DNA of 64,000 nt from Candidatus Gastranaerophilales bacterium (GCA_910587815.1 CAJUNK010000007.1:52009-116008); one strand, 5' to 3'; shown: positions 16,967-26,639, counted from the first letter of the stretch. Notes: generated by a model from the sequence alone, not told the origin. Translations and numbers: made by a program.

Positions 16967-18190
16967 TTAATCGTCGCTTGCAGTATATGGTATTGTTTTT
17001 TTTATTTTGGCAAGTTCTGCTTTATCAATATCATCTTTCATTTTTTCTATAGCATTAAAATCATATACAGGATCAAGAATGCTATCATCGGGCAATTCCA
17101 AAAAAGACAAATCTTTGTCTAAGGGATGAGTTTCCTTTGCTCTTTCGGCCGCATAAGCCCTTCTTGTATAGTCCATAAAAGCGCAGTATTTTTCGTTATC
17201 ATCTTTTATTGGAATAAATAAATCAGAAATCTTTTTATAATTGTGCTCATGAGATATAGATTTGTTTGTAAGCGCCTTAAAACACAAATCTTCCACTTCT
17301 TTTAGACGTAAAACATCCAGTCCTGCTATTTGCAATTCACCTTTTATGCCACCAGGAAATTCGAGCAGCATGTGTAATGCAGTATATCCTGATTCTGTTT
17401 GTTTGATATCATAATTAAAAGTTTTAACACCACGCTTTAATGATGCCCTCATAAGTTCTTCAAGCTTGGAATCACTTGCATATTGATATCTGGCTGGATA
17501 TTTAAATTCAGGGTTTCTATAATTTTCTATTTCAGTAATTTTAATTTTTCCCTGCTCTACTGCTTTAGTTAATTTTTTTACAACATAATTTCCAGAATCC
17601 TTATTTGTTCCGGATAAAATTATTCTCACACCCAAAATATCAGTCAGCTGTTTTTTGGCTTCTTTTTTTGTTCTAAGGTGCTTTGAGCCCATTTTTTCTT
17701 TTATGGATGCTGCCTCTTTTTTCCTCGCAGTAATCGCAAGAATAGGATTGCTTTTATTGATATTTTCAGCAAGCATTGTTACATATTCTTCTTTATGTTT
17801 TTCTTTAAGTTTTTTATCGGTAAAATCTATAACCGGCATACCAAATATACTTGATATATCAGTCTTAAACCTTTCAAATGCAAATTCAATATCTTCTTCA
17901 TTTAAAATTTGGTTTGCAACTTTCCAACTGCCCATATCAGATTTGCGTTCTAATGTTTTAGAATCTCTTGTTTGTATGGCAGTGTCAGATTTATAGCAAT
18001 CTTTGGTATCGCTTCCTTTATTGACAGATAAACACCTGCCTGAAAATGTTATGGTGTCTTGCTTTAAAGGCGCAAGATTAACGGCATTAAATGTCACTTT
18101 ATTTGATGCTTGAGTATTGCGCAATACATTATTGCCTGTATTTTCAAAATTAAAATTTATTTTTGGATTTATTTTTAAAAAATTTAGCAT
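16967..18190 (-). CDS. F-x-G/DTITFSG-tagged protein with divergent RelA/SpoT-like nucleotidyltransferase domain
   Basis: A 407-aa protein counted from ATG 18190; a GTG at 18229 is possible. The N-terminus has KVTFNA (31-36) and QDTITFSG (44-51), the tag seen in other proteins of this window. Residues 150-310 resemble the RelA/SpoT synthetase fold. ARKKEAASIKEK (155-166) matches the ATP-binding Arg/Lys region. TDILGVRII (183-191) keeps the metal-binding Asp, SGYTALH (267-273) matches the GYxxxH motif, and GELQIAG (284-290) keeps the Glu of ELQIRT but lacks the Arg. No HD hydrolase or TGS domain is present. It may make (p)ppGpp or modify another target; a toxin or effector role is a guess. Confidence 0.72.
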   Translation of the reverse strand: MLNFLKINPKINFNFENTGNNVLRNTQASNKVTFNAVNLAPLKQDTITFSGRCLSVNKGSDTKDCYKSDTAIQTRDSKTLERKSDMGSWKVANQILNEEDIEFAFERFKTDISSIFGMPVIDFTDKKLKEKHKEEYVTMLAENINKSNPILAITARKKEAASIKEKMGSKHLRTKKEAKKQLTDILGVRIILSGTNKDSGNYVVKKLTKAVEQGKIKITEIENYRNPEFKYPARYQYASDSKLEELMRASLKRGVKTFNYDIKQTESGYTALHMLLEFPGGIKGELQIAGLDVLRLKEVEDLCFKALTNKSISHEHNYKKISDLFIPIKDDNEKYCAFMDYTRRAYAAERAKETHPLDKDLSFLELPDDSILDPVYDFNAIEKMKDDIDKAELAKIKKTIPYTASDD

Positions 18191-18238
18191 AGCCAGTATA
18201 TAAAAACAGTCAATAAATATTTTTGCCACATTAAATTT

Positions 18239-18607
18239 TTAAAATTCTATATTTTTAATATGCGCAATTTCAGGTGCCTTGGAATCAGCATCACCAAATA
18301 AAAGAACAGATATTGCATCAATTCTAAAGCTTTTAATTTTAATATCAGGTTTTGAAATGTAAGACATTGCACATTTGTAAATTTTATTAAGTTTTGTTTT
18401 TGTTACAGCCTCAAATGGCGTACCAAATTTATCATTAGAGCGGGTTTTAACTTCAATAAAACAAAGTGTATTTTTATCCAGCGCAATAATATCCACTTCA
18501 CCATATCTTGAAAAATGATAGTTTCGTTCAATTATCTTGTATTTGTTTTTAATAAGATAATTTACAGCAATATCTTCTCCGTATTTACCTTTAATTTTGT
18601 TTGACAT
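18239..18607 (-). CDS. YraN family (UPF0102) endonuclease-like protein
   Basis: A 122-aa member of the UPF0102/YraN family with a restriction-endonuclease-like fold. The motif set is KGKYGEDIAVNYLIKN, then YGEVDIIALDKNTLCFIEVK (acidic/lysine active-site pattern D-x-ExK), then FGTPFEAVTKTKLNKI. Cellular role is not established; a link with DNA repair or uptake is often proposed. It is divergent from gatA, and only 37 bp separate the two starts. Confidence 0.9.
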   Translation of the reverse strand: MSNKIKGKYGEDIAVNYLIKNKYKIIERNYHFSRYGEVDIIALDKNTLCFIEVKTRSNDKFGTPFEAVTKTKLNKIYKCAMSYISKPDIKIKSFRIDAISVLLFGDADSKAPEIAHIKNIEF

Positions 18608-18644
18608 AAAATAATCTTACACCAAAAGTTTATGGAGCAATAAA

Positions 18645-20105
18645 ATGGAATTATTGAAAAAGACGGCAGTTCAAATGCGTGAAGCCCTTTTAAACAAAGA
18701 GGTTTCGGCGGTAGAATTAACAGAAGCCACTTATAAAAGAGTGAATGATGTCGAAGATAAAATTGGAGCTTTTAATTCATTTACAAAAGAATATGCGCTT
18801 GAAATTGCAAAAGAAGTGGATAAAAAAATTGCATCAGGAGAAGATTTACCCAAAATGGCGGGCATACCACTTGCACTTAAAGATAATATAAATTTAAAAG
18901 GATACAAAACAACCGCATCAAGCAAAATTTTAGAAAATTTTGTATCACCTTATGATGCAACCGTTAGTAAAAAATTAAGAACAAATCTTGTACCGGTCAT
19001 AGGAAAGGCGAATTTAGATGAATTTGCAATGGGTTCATCAAATGAAAACTCTGCATTTAAAAAGGTGCATAATCCTTACAATTTAAATAAAGTTCCTGGC
19101 GGCTCATCAGGCGGTTCTGCTGCATCTGTTGCAGCGCTTGAATCTGCTGTTGCACTTGGCTCTGATACAGGAGGTTCTATCAGGCTTCCTGCCAGCTTTT
19201 GCGGTATTTCAGGCTTTAAACCAACTTATGGCAGGGTTTCAAGATACGGCCTTATTGCTTTTGCATCATCTTTAGATCAAATTGGCCCTTTTGGAAGATG
19301 CGTAGAAGATATTGTAAATTTATATGAAACAATTGCAGGATATGATGAAAAAGATTCAACATCATTAAATATGCCTGTAGGCGATATTTCAAAAACCTTT
19401 AAAAACGATATTAAGGGTATGAAATTTGGTGTCATTAAAGAATTAATGACAGATGGCGTTGAAGATTGTGTTAAAAAATCTATTGAAGATGCTGTAAAAA
19501 TATACGAAAAGCTTGGCGCAACAGTAAAAGAAGTCTCACTTCCTTTATTAAAACACTCAATCGGCGTTTATTATATTATTGCAACTGCTGAAGCAAGTTC
19601 TAATTTAGCACGCTTTGATGGCGTAAAATATGGCTATAGAACCCAAGATGCCAAAAACCTTATGGAGATGTACACAAAAACAAGAAAAGAAGGCTTTGGT
19701 AATGAAGTAAAAAGACGTATAATGCTTGGCACATACGCACTTTCAAGCGGATATTATGATGCATACTATAAAAAAGCACAACAGATAAGACATTTAATCA
19801 AAGATGATTTTGACAGAATTTTTAAGGAAGTGGATGTTTTAATAAGTCCAACTTGTCCTACGACCGCATTTGATTTGGGTTCTAGAAATGAAGACCCTCT
19901 AAAAATGTATTTAACCGATATTGGCACAATTTGCGCTAATTTAATTGGAGCACCCGCAATCAGTATTCCAGCAGGTTTTGACAAAGAAGGCATGCCAATC
20001 GGTATGCAGCTTATCAGCCAGGTTTTGCAAGAAGAACCGCTTTTAAGGTCTGCATACAATTTTGAGCGCGAAACAGATTTTAATACAAAATTTGCAAATC
20101 TATAA
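18645..20105 (+). CDS. gatA: Aspartyl/glutamyl-tRNA amidotransferase subunit A
   Basis: The 486-aa amidase subunit of GatCAB, which converts Glu-tRNA(Gln), and often Asp-tRNA(Asn), to the amide forms. The amidase signature and Ser-cisSer-Lys triad are visible: catalytic Lys in PLALKDNINLKG, the Gly/Ser-rich PGGSSGGSAASVAALES, and GSDTGGSIRLPASFCG. Length is normal. gatB and gatC are not in the window, so the subunits are encoded apart. An intrinsic terminator follows. Confidence 0.97.
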   Translation: MELLKKTAVQMREALLNKEVSAVELTEATYKRVNDVEDKIGAFNSFTKEYALEIAKEVDKKIASGEDLPKMAGIPLALKDNINLKGYKTTASSKILENFVSPYDATVSKKLRTNLVPVIGKANLDEFAMGSSNENSAFKKVHNPYNLNKVPGGSSGGSAASVAALESAVALGSDTGGSIRLPASFCGISGFKPTYGRVSRYGLIAFASSLDQIGPFGRCVEDIVNLYETIAGYDEKDSTSLNMPVGDISKTFKNDIKGMKFGVIKELMTDGVEDCVKKSIEDAVKIYEKLGATVKEVSLPLLKHSIGVYYIIATAEASSNLARFDGVKYGYRTQDAKNLMEMYTKTRKEGFGNEVKRRIMLGTYALSSGYYDAYYKKAQQIRHLIKDDFDRIFKEVDVLISPTCPTTAFDLGSRNEDPLKMYLTDIGTICANLIGAPAISIPAGFDKEGMPIGMQLISQVLQEEPLLRSAYNFERETDFNTKFANL

Positions 20106-20127
20106 TTTAACAAATAAATTTATTTTT

Positions 20128-20168
20128 CAGGGCTATTATGTTTTTTAAGCAAATAGCCCTGATTTTAT
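20128..20168 (+). terminator. Intrinsic terminator after gatA
   Basis: A perfect 10-bp stem (CAGGGCTATT with AATAGCCCTG) around a T-rich loop, followed by ATTTTAT, starting 23 nt after the gatA stop. Confidence 0.9.
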
Positions 20169-20275
20169 AGAAATATCATAATTCTTAAACCATTCATCTT
20201 TTTGATGGTGTTGCTTTTTAAAAAATATCATTAAACTAATATAAGGTTAGGTTAGTTTTTAAAAAAAGGATATAT

Positions 20276-20800
20276 ATGGCAAACAGATTAAACGGTTCAA
20301 GCTTATTTTTGCAGGCAATAAATGGGCTTGTTGGAAATTATGCACAACTAATGACAGGAGTATCAGGCAAAGGGCTTTCTCTAGAAAATATAACAAATCC
20401 ATCTGAAGATGTGGATAAAAACCAATTGAATTACACCTTTGTAAATTATTTAACAAATAATTTCGGTAAAATTGATAAAGATGGAGATGGCATTATTTCA
20501 AAAGATGAATTACAAAATTATACAAATACAATGTCAAGAAACGGGCTTACATACGAACAATTATGTGAACTTTGTTATACAAATTCATCTGGCAGCTCTA
20601 CTCTTTTAGAGACGGTTTTAAATAATTTTTCCGAGATTGATAAAAACGGTGATGGCAGAGTAACAAATGAAGAAATAGCAGCCTATGGAATGGATAAGGA
20701 AATTGAAGAAATGAAAGATAAATTTCCAAAACATACTGCAAAAGGCATGAGTATTTTTTATGAAACATCTGCTGATAAAGAAATAGAAAAAGATGCTTAA
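20276..20800 (+). CDS. EF-hand (calcium-binding) small protein
   Basis: A 174-aa protein with two canonical EF-hand loops, DKDGDGIISKDE (about 64-75) and DKNGDGRVTNEE (about 122-133). AAAGGA lies 6 nt before ATG. No signal peptide is evident. The N-terminus (NRLNGSSLFLQAINGLVGNY) is amphipathic. EF-hand proteins like this occur in small families in some bacteria, but I cannot name a function. It is expressed alone: a terminator lies upstream and the downstream gene is convergent. Confidence 0.8.
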   Translation: MANRLNGSSLFLQAINGLVGNYAQLMTGVSGKGLSLENITNPSEDVDKNQLNYTFVNYLTNNFGKIDKDGDGIISKDELQNYTNTMSRNGLTYEQLCELCYTNSSGSSTLLETVLNNFSEIDKNGDGRVTNEEIAAYGMDKEIEEMKDKFPKHTAKGMSIFYETSADKEIEKDA

Positions 20801-20806
20801 TTTTTT

Positions 20807-21403
20807 CTATTTTGTATAAAAATCTAACTTGCAACGACCATAAATCTTTTCTTTAAAGGGCAAAATTTGAATGTCATTGAATTCTTTTCTTTGACAAGAT
20901 GATTTTGCGCTTTTTTTATTGAGATTTCTAATATCCTTTTTATCATACTCAACAATCATAATGCCATTTTTAGAAAGTTTTTTATGTGCAGTTTTTATAA
21001 TAAATTCATATTCAAAATCCCAAGGTGGATCAATATAAATTATGTCAAAATCTTCAAGCTTGTTAATAATTTTTAATGAATCACCTTTTAATAATTCAAT
21101 ATTGCTATCAAACACAGAGAATGTTTTTTGAATAGAAAAATAAGTTTTTGGATTTTTTTCAATAGCAAAAACTTTTTCAAAACCTCTAGAATATGCTTCA
21201 AGCGCCATAATACCAGAACCTGAAAACATATCCAAAAAAGAAAGATTGGAAAAATCTATATGATTAGACAAAAAATGAGACGATAAAATATTAAAAACGC
21301 TTTCTCTAACCTTTGAAAGTGTAGGTTTTACAGTACGTTCATATTCTCCGCCACATGGCATAGGTACAATTCTTCCTTTAAATTGCCCGCCTGTCAAATG
21401 CAA
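20807..21403 (-). CDS. rsmD: 16S rRNA (guanine(966)-N(2))-methyltransferase
   Basis: A 198-aa RsmD-type methyltransferase acting on 16S rRNA. Seen are GGQFKGRIVPMP at the N-terminus, KPTLSKVRESVFNILSSH, the SAM-binding FLDMFSGSGIMALEAYSRG, and the catalytic IDPPWDFEY (family D/N-PP-Y/F/W). The start is TTG at 21403, supported by GGAGG 7 nt upstream. It converges with the EF-hand gene and is divergent from the flavoprotein gene at 21437. Confidence 0.93.
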   Translation of the reverse strand: MHLTGGQFKGRIVPMPCGGEYERTVKPTLSKVRESVFNILSSHFLSNHIDFSNLSFLDMFSGSGIMALEAYSRGFEKVFAIEKNPKTYFSIQKTFSVFDSNIELLKGDSLKIINKLEDFDIIYIDPPWDFEYEFIIKTAHKKLSKNGIMIVEYDKKDIRNLNKKSAKSSCQRKEFNDIQILPFKEKIYGRCKLDFYTK

Positions 21404-21436
21404 AACTTGTCCTCCTTTGCTATTTTGAATGTTACC

Positions 21437-22822
21437 ATGAAAAAAATTGTTATTATAGGCGGATGCGCCGCAGGACCAAAAACCGCAGCAAAAGCAAAGA
21501 GGGTAAACCCTGAAAATAAGGTGGAATTATATACGATGGAAAATGTTATTTCGTATTCTGCCTGTGGTATGCCATATTATATCAAAGGGGCGGTACCATC
21601 TTATACAAATTTAATAATAAGAACACCTGAAGATTTTAAAAAGCAGGGTATAGAGGTGTTTTTAAACCACAAATGCACTCAAATTTTACCAAATGAAAAA
21701 GTTGTGATATTTAATACTTTTAATAATGGCGTCTATGAAACAAAAAGTGTACAATATGACGAATTGGTTTTGTGCACAGGGTCTAGACCATATAGCCCAA
21801 AGATTAAAAACATAAATTTAGATAATATTTTTCATCTAAAAGTGCTTGATGATGGCATAAAAATCAAAGAAAAAATGGAAAAATCAAAAAGCGCAATAAT
21901 CCTTGGTGGAGGATATATTGCAATGGAGATTTTAGAAGCTTTTGTAAAAAATGGGCTGCATGTTACAGTGGTTGAAAGAAATAAAAACATAATGTCTCAA
22001 TTCGACCCTGAAATAAGCGATATAATTAAAAATTACATTATTCAAAAAGATGGCAAACAAGTAGATTTTATTCTAGATGATGAAATATTAGAATTTACAG
22101 GAACAAAAGGGTTTGAGGGTGCTGTTACAAGGAATGGAAAACATCTTCAAGGAGACTTTTGCGTTATTGCATCAGGTGTAATTCCAAACATTGAACTTGC
22201 AAAAGAAGCAGGGGTAGAAATTGGCATCACAGGAGGCATTAAAACCGACAACAGAATGCGTACAAATATAGAACATATTTGGGCAGCAGGAGATTGTACT
22301 GAAGAAAATTGTCTCATTACTAAAAAACCTATGTATGCAGCACTTGGCACAATTGCAAATAAGCAGGGAAGAGTTGTTGGAATAAACCTGAATACCGATA
22401 CAAGCGGGGTGTTTGAAACATTTGATGGAATTTTAGGGTCAGCCGTTACAAGCTATTTTGATTTTTCAATGTCGGCAACAGGTTTAACTGAAACAAAGGC
22501 GAAAATTTACGCCAAAAACGCAAATATAGAACCTATTTCAGCACTTGTCACAAAGCGCGATAAGGCAGGATATATGCCAGATTCAAAAAGCATCACGGTA
22601 AAACTTGTGGCAGATAAAAGAACAGGAGAACTTTTGGGAGCACAGGCGGTGGGTGCAGGCGATGCAGACAAAAGAATTTATACCGTAACATCAGCACTAA
22701 AGGCAAATTTAACCGTTAATGAATTTTTACATTTAGATTTAACCTATTCGCCAGCATTTTCATCTACAATAGACCCGCTTTTAACCGCTGCATATAAATT
22801 AAAAGAACAAATTGACAGATAA
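21437..22822 (+). CDS. FAD-dependent CoA-disulfide reductase / NADH oxidase family protein
   Basis: A 461-aa flavoprotein disulfide reductase. The FAD-binding motif is GGCAAGPKTAAKAKR. Cysteine 43 in ISYSACGMPYYIKG sits where CoA-disulfide reductase and NADH oxidase keep their single redox cysteine. The NAD(P)H-binding segment is ILGGGYIAMEILEAF. The C-terminal dimerisation domain is complete. It likely reduces CoA or polysulfide disulfides or oxygen with NAD(P)H in a low-oxygen lifestyle. No rhodanese domain is fused. I use ATG 21437; a longer ORF from 21383 would overlap rsmD. Confidence 0.87.
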   Translation: MKKIVIIGGCAAGPKTAAKAKRVNPENKVELYTMENVISYSACGMPYYIKGAVPSYTNLIIRTPEDFKKQGIEVFLNHKCTQILPNEKVVIFNTFNNGVYETKSVQYDELVLCTGSRPYSPKIKNINLDNIFHLKVLDDGIKIKEKMEKSKSAIILGGGYIAMEILEAFVKNGLHVTVVERNKNIMSQFDPEISDIIKNYIIQKDGKQVDFILDDEILEFTGTKGFEGAVTRNGKHLQGDFCVIASGVIPNIELAKEAGVEIGITGGIKTDNRMRTNIEHIWAAGDCTEENCLITKKPMYAALGTIANKQGRVVGINLNTDTSGVFETFDGILGSAVTSYFDFSMSATGLTETKAKIYAKNANIEPISALVTKRDKAGYMPDSKSITVKLVADKRTGELLGAQAVGAGDADKRIYTVTSALKANLTVNEFLHLDLTYSPAFSSTIDPLLTAAYKLKEQIDR

Positions 22823-23686
22823 TTAATCTATATAATCAAACCCTAAATCCAGCGTTGGAGCTTTTGCAACAATTGCACTTGAAGAAATTATATCTACACC
22901 AGTTTTTGCAATATCTTCAAGATTTTTTAAATTTACATTGCCGCTAACTTCAATAATTGCACTTTTATTAATCAACGCTACACATTCTCTAATCATATCA
23001 AGCGTCATATTATCAAGCATTATAATATCAGCACCAGCATATAAACATTTTTTAACCTGTTCTATGGTATCACATTCAACTTCAATTTTATGCGCATGAG
23101 AAATATTTTCTCTGACTTTTTTTACAGCATCTTCAATAGAGCCGCCCATAAGTGCAATATGATTATCCTTCAACATAACGCAATCACAAAGATTAAATCT
23201 GTGAAGATGACCTCCACCAACTTTTACTGCATATTTTTCAAAAAGTCTGAAATTCGGCGTGTTTTTTCTTGTATCCACAACCCTTACGCCATAAGGAGAT
23301 GCAACATCCTGAAACTTCCTAGTAAATGTCGCAATGCCTGACATTCTTTGAATATAATTCAACGAAAGTCTTTCGCCAGTTAAAATATACCTTGGAGAAC
23401 CCATAATCTTTGCAACAGGTTCATTCGGCACAATTGTATCACCATCTTCTTTATAAAATTCAACTTTAACATCATCTTTAGCCAATATTTCAAAAACAAG
23501 CCTAAAAGGGTCAGTTCCGCATAAAATACCTTCTTCTCTTGTTCTTAAATAAATTTCAAATTTTTTATTTTTATCTATACCAGCAGTAATAAAATCTGTT
23601 GAAATATCACCATACCCTATATCTTCTTTTAGTGCAGATACAATATGGTCTTTAATCATAAAATCATTTAATAAAAACTTAGCCAT
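22823..23686 (-). CDS. nadC: Nicotinate-nucleotide pyrophosphorylase (carboxylating)
   Basis: A 287-aa quinolinate phosphoribosyltransferase that turns quinolinate and PRPP into nicotinate mononucleotide for NAD synthesis. Key parts are DTRKNTPNFRLFEKYAVKVG, GGGHLHRFNLCDCVMLKDNH, and the C-terminal EVSGNVNLKN. The stop abuts the convergent flavoprotein gene. It follows nadB by 21 nt on the same strand, forming a nadBC unit. nadA (quinolinate synthase) is not in the window. Confidence 0.96.
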   Translation of the reverse strand: MAKFLLNDFMIKDHIVSALKEDIGYGDISTDFITAGIDKNKKFEIYLRTREEGILCGTDPFRLVFEILAKDDVKVEFYKEDGDTIVPNEPVAKIMGSPRYILTGERLSLNYIQRMSGIATFTRKFQDVASPYGVRVVDTRKNTPNFRLFEKYAVKVGGGHLHRFNLCDCVMLKDNHIALMGGSIEDAVKKVRENISHAHKIEVECDTIEQVKKCLYAGADIIMLDNMTLDMIRECVALINKSAIIEVSGNVNLKNLEDIAKTGVDIISSSAIVAKAPTLDLGFDYID

Positions 23687-23707
23687 AATATATAATTCTA
23701 CCTTTAC

Positions 23708-25315
23708 TTATATTTTATTTAAAATTTCTGTCTCTTTTAAATCAACAGCCACTTGCGGCATTTCAGGTGCATCTTCTCTAAAATGCGCACCAATCGAATT
23801 ATCTCTTCTTAAAGCAGCTTCAGCTATTAATTTTGAAGTGATAATCGAATTTCGAAGTTCATAGCCTGCTTTTGTAGAAAAAACTCTAGAGTATCTAGTA
23901 ATTAAGCGCACATCATCAATTACACGAAGTGCATTATTAAGCCCTGCTTTTGTTCTTATAATTCCAGCATTTTCCCACATTGCTTTTTTTAGCATGCGTC
24001 TTAAAATACCAGTTTCTATTATGTCGTTTGATAAATCAGTGTCATACATCTCCAAAATAGTCTTTACCTTTGTATCAAAGCTTTTTGGGGCATCAAGATT
24101 GCGCATTGATAATACATCTGCTAGTTTATAGGCGCATACTATGCATTCTAAAAGCGAATTAGACGCAAGTCTGTTTGCACCATGCAAACCTGTTCTTGAA
24201 ACTTCGCCTATAGCATAAAGATTTTTAATGGATGTTTCCATATTTAAATTTACTTTCACACCGCCCATAAAATAATGTGCAGCAGGAGAAACAGGAATCA
24301 GGCTATTTTCTAAATCTATTCCTGCTTCATTACATATAGATGTAATTGATGGAAATCTTTTTTTAAACTTTTCAACTCCAATTGGAGAAATATCTAGAAA
24401 AACATTTTTTGATTTAGTTAATTCCATCTCATCAAAAATTGCACGCGCAACCACATCCCTTGGCGCAAGCTCAGCTTTTTGATGATATTTATGCGCAAAT
24501 GGCTGTCTATTTATATTTAAAAGCCTAGCACCTTCGCCACGCACTGCTTCAGATACAAGAGGCATGTTAAGGCCCCTTTCAACACACAGAGCAGTAGGAT
24601 GAAATTGTACAAATTCCATATCAGCAACTTCAGCACCAGCAAGGTGTGCAAGTGCTATACCATCCCCAGTTGCAACATCAGGATTTGTTGTAAATTCATA
24701 AACCTGACCAATACCGCCTGTGGCAAGAATTACAGCATTTGAATATACAGCTTCATAAGAATTTAAAACAGAATTATATATTAAAACACCGCGGCATTCG
24801 TTTTTACCATCGCATAGCAGCTCAACTGCTAAAGCATCTTCATAAACATCAATAAATTCTGATTTTTGAACCAAATCTACAAGAGTATCCTCAATTACCC
24901 TGCCTGTGGAATCTCCACCTGCATGTAAAATCCTTGGAACAGAATGAGCAGCCTCTAAAGTAAATGAAAGTTCTCCGTTATCTTTTTTATCAAACTCAAC
25001 ACCAAGATTGATTAAATCATTTATTACAGGTGAAGAATTTTCTGAAACAAATTTTACAACATTAAAATCGTTTAAACCGCAGCCGGCCTTAATTGTATCC
25101 ATAATATGAGAAGTTACATTATCAACACCGTTAATTTCAGGCATGACAGAAACTATACCGCCTTGTGCCAATCGTGAATTACATTCGTTAAGTTTAGATT
25201 TTGTAATAACAAGTATGCCGTCTTTTGGGCGGCAGTATCTTGATACACAAAGCGCCAAATATAAACCTGCGGCGCCTGAACCTATTATTACTGTTGAGTA
25301 TTTTGAATGTTTCAC
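23708..25315 (-). CDS. nadB: L-aspartate oxidase
   Basis: A 535-aa FAD enzyme that oxidises L-aspartate to iminoaspartate, the first step of NAD synthesis. Motifs are VIIGSGAAGLYLAL near the N-terminus, RLAQGGIVSV, EAAHSVPRILHAGGDSTG, FVQFHPTAL and GLHGANRLASNSLLE. Start is GTG at 25315 with no clear Shine-Dalgarno site. Under low oxygen such enzymes use fumarate as the electron acceptor. The order nadB-nadC and spacing suggest a shared transcript. Confidence 0.96.
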   Translation of the reverse strand: MKHSKYSTVIIGSGAAGLYLALCVSRYCRPKDGILVITKSKLNECNSRLAQGGIVSVMPEINGVDNVTSHIMDTIKAGCGLNDFNVVKFVSENSSPVINDLINLGVEFDKKDNGELSFTLEAAHSVPRILHAGGDSTGRVIEDTLVDLVQKSEFIDVYEDALAVELLCDGKNECRGVLIYNSVLNSYEAVYSNAVILATGGIGQVYEFTTNPDVATGDGIALAHLAGAEVADMEFVQFHPTALCVERGLNMPLVSEAVRGEGARLLNINRQPFAHKYHQKAELAPRDVVARAIFDEMELTKSKNVFLDISPIGVEKFKKRFPSITSICNEAGIDLENSLIPVSPAAHYFMGGVKVNLNMETSIKNLYAIGEVSRTGLHGANRLASNSLLECIVCAYKLADVLSMRNLDAPKSFDTKVKTILEMYDTDLSNDIIETGILRRMLKKAMWENAGIIRTKAGLNNALRVIDDVRLITRYSRVFSTKAGYELRNSIITSKLIAEAALRRDNSIGAHFREDAPEMPQVAVDLKETEILNKI

Positions 25316-25421
25316 AATATAATTTTAATATAAAAAAAGCTTTTTACAATTCTATAAACCCGGTGATTGTTTTTTATTGCCAGTATTTTGACATAGAAAT
25401 TTTCATAAAACAGATGAAAAA

Positions 25422-26186
25422 CTATTTATTATTAACTCCATATCCAAACAGGGCAAAATCATACTTCACAGGGTCTTTTGGGTCAAATTCTTTTAATTTT
25501 TCCGTCAATTCAAAAACGGCGCGCGCATCGTTTTGGGCTCTATTAAGAAGTCCTAAACCTCGTGAAATATTCCCAACATGCACATCCAGGGGAATTAAAA
25601 GTTTATCAGGACCTATAAAATCCCAAATACCAATATCAACAGGTGAATTTTTTCTTACCATCCACCTTAAAAACATATTCATGCGCTTCATTGCACCTTT
25701 ATTTTTAGGGTTTGAAAGCATAAATTTATACCCAGGAGAATCTTTTTCAAATTCATAAAAATAATTGCAGACATATTGAAGCGCATCCATAATATTTTCT
25801 GAACAGCTGAAGCCCTTTAAAAATAAACTCTCTAAAGTATTATTTTTATAAAGTTTTTTTAGTGCTAAAAAAAATGGAATTAAATCGCAGGGTTTTATAA
25901 ATCGGTAATTAAAATCTTCTGTATATTTTTCAGGATTGAAATCTAAAATAAATTCATAGGGGTGCATTTGCATTAAATTAAAAAGGGTGTTTAATTTTTT
26001 AATAAAAACTTCCCTTTTTCCAAATGCAAAAAGTGATGCTATAAACCCAGCTATTTCAATATCTTCCCTGTTTTTAAAAATATGAATAAATTGCACAGGG
26101 TCATCTTTTATAAAATCCTTGTTTTCATATAGTGCACAAAGATTATCTAATTCATTTTTTAAATTTTGTTTTTCTTTTGTAATCAT
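25422..26186 (-). CDS. TIGR02757 family protein (DUF2400)
   Basis: A 254-aa protein of the TIGR02757/DUF2400 family, found across Bacteroidetes and others. Family segments include FIASLFAFGKREVFIKKLN, FLRWMVRKNSPVDIGIWDF, LLIPLDVHVGNISRGLGLL and ALFGYGVN at the C-terminus. Sequence resembles helix-hairpin-helix DNA glycosylase-like folds, but function is unproven. It is coupled to tadA by a 4-nt ATGA overlap and ends the minus-strand run from 30616. Confidence 0.88.
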   Translation of the reverse strand: MITKEKQNLKNELDNLCALYENKDFIKDDPVQFIHIFKNREDIEIAGFIASLFAFGKREVFIKKLNTLFNLMQMHPYEFILDFNPEKYTEDFNYRFIKPCDLIPFFLALKKLYKNNTLESLFLKGFSCSENIMDALQYVCNYFYEFEKDSPGYKFMLSNPKNKGAMKRMNMFLRWMVRKNSPVDIGIWDFIGPDKLLIPLDVHVGNISRGLGLLNRAQNDARAVFELTEKLKEFDPKDPVKYDFALFGYGVNNK

Positions 26187-26617
26187 TTTCTTATCTTTTT
26201 AAAATATTCTTTAAGTAATTTTTCACATTCTTCTTCCATAATACCGCCAAAAATTTTAGTTTTAAAATTATGCAGATGATTTAAATTTATAGCACCGCCA
26301 AACGCACCGTATTTTGTATCAGATGCGCCAAAATAAACATTTTTTATTCTTGCATTTAAGATTGCCCAGGCGCACATCGGGCATGGTTCAAGAGTTACAT
26401 ATAAATCACAATCATCAAGGCGCCAGCTGCCTGTTTTTTTATTAGCCTCTTCAAGTGCTAAGATTTCAGCATGAGATGCTACTAAATTTTGCACTTCCCT
26501 TTTATTAAAGGCTGATGAAATAATTTCACCATTTTGCACAATGATGCAGCCCACAGGAATGTCATCATTTGATTTTTTTGCAATTTCTATGCATTTTTGC
26601 ATATAAAAACTGGGCAT
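26183..26617 (-). CDS. tadA: tRNA-specific adenosine deaminase
   Basis: A 144-aa cytidine-deaminase-fold enzyme that converts adenosine-34 to inosine in tRNA(Arg). Zn site and catalytic residues: SHAEILALEEA (HAE) and EPCPMCAWAI (PCxxC). The N-terminal DIPVGCIIV is typical. AAGGAA precedes the start, and the stop overlaps the TIGR02757 gene. Length is normal. It lies 22 nt after the histidine kinase gene in one directional run. Confidence 0.94.
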   Translation of the reverse strand: MPSFYMQKCIEIAKKSNDDIPVGCIIVQNGEIISSAFNKREVQNLVASHAEILALEEANKKTGSWRLDDCDLYVTLEPCPMCAWAILNARIKNVYFGASDTKYGAFGGAINLNHLHNFKTKIFGGIMEEECEKLLKEYFKKIRK

Positions 26618-26639
26618 ATTTTATAAATTCCTTAAAAAT

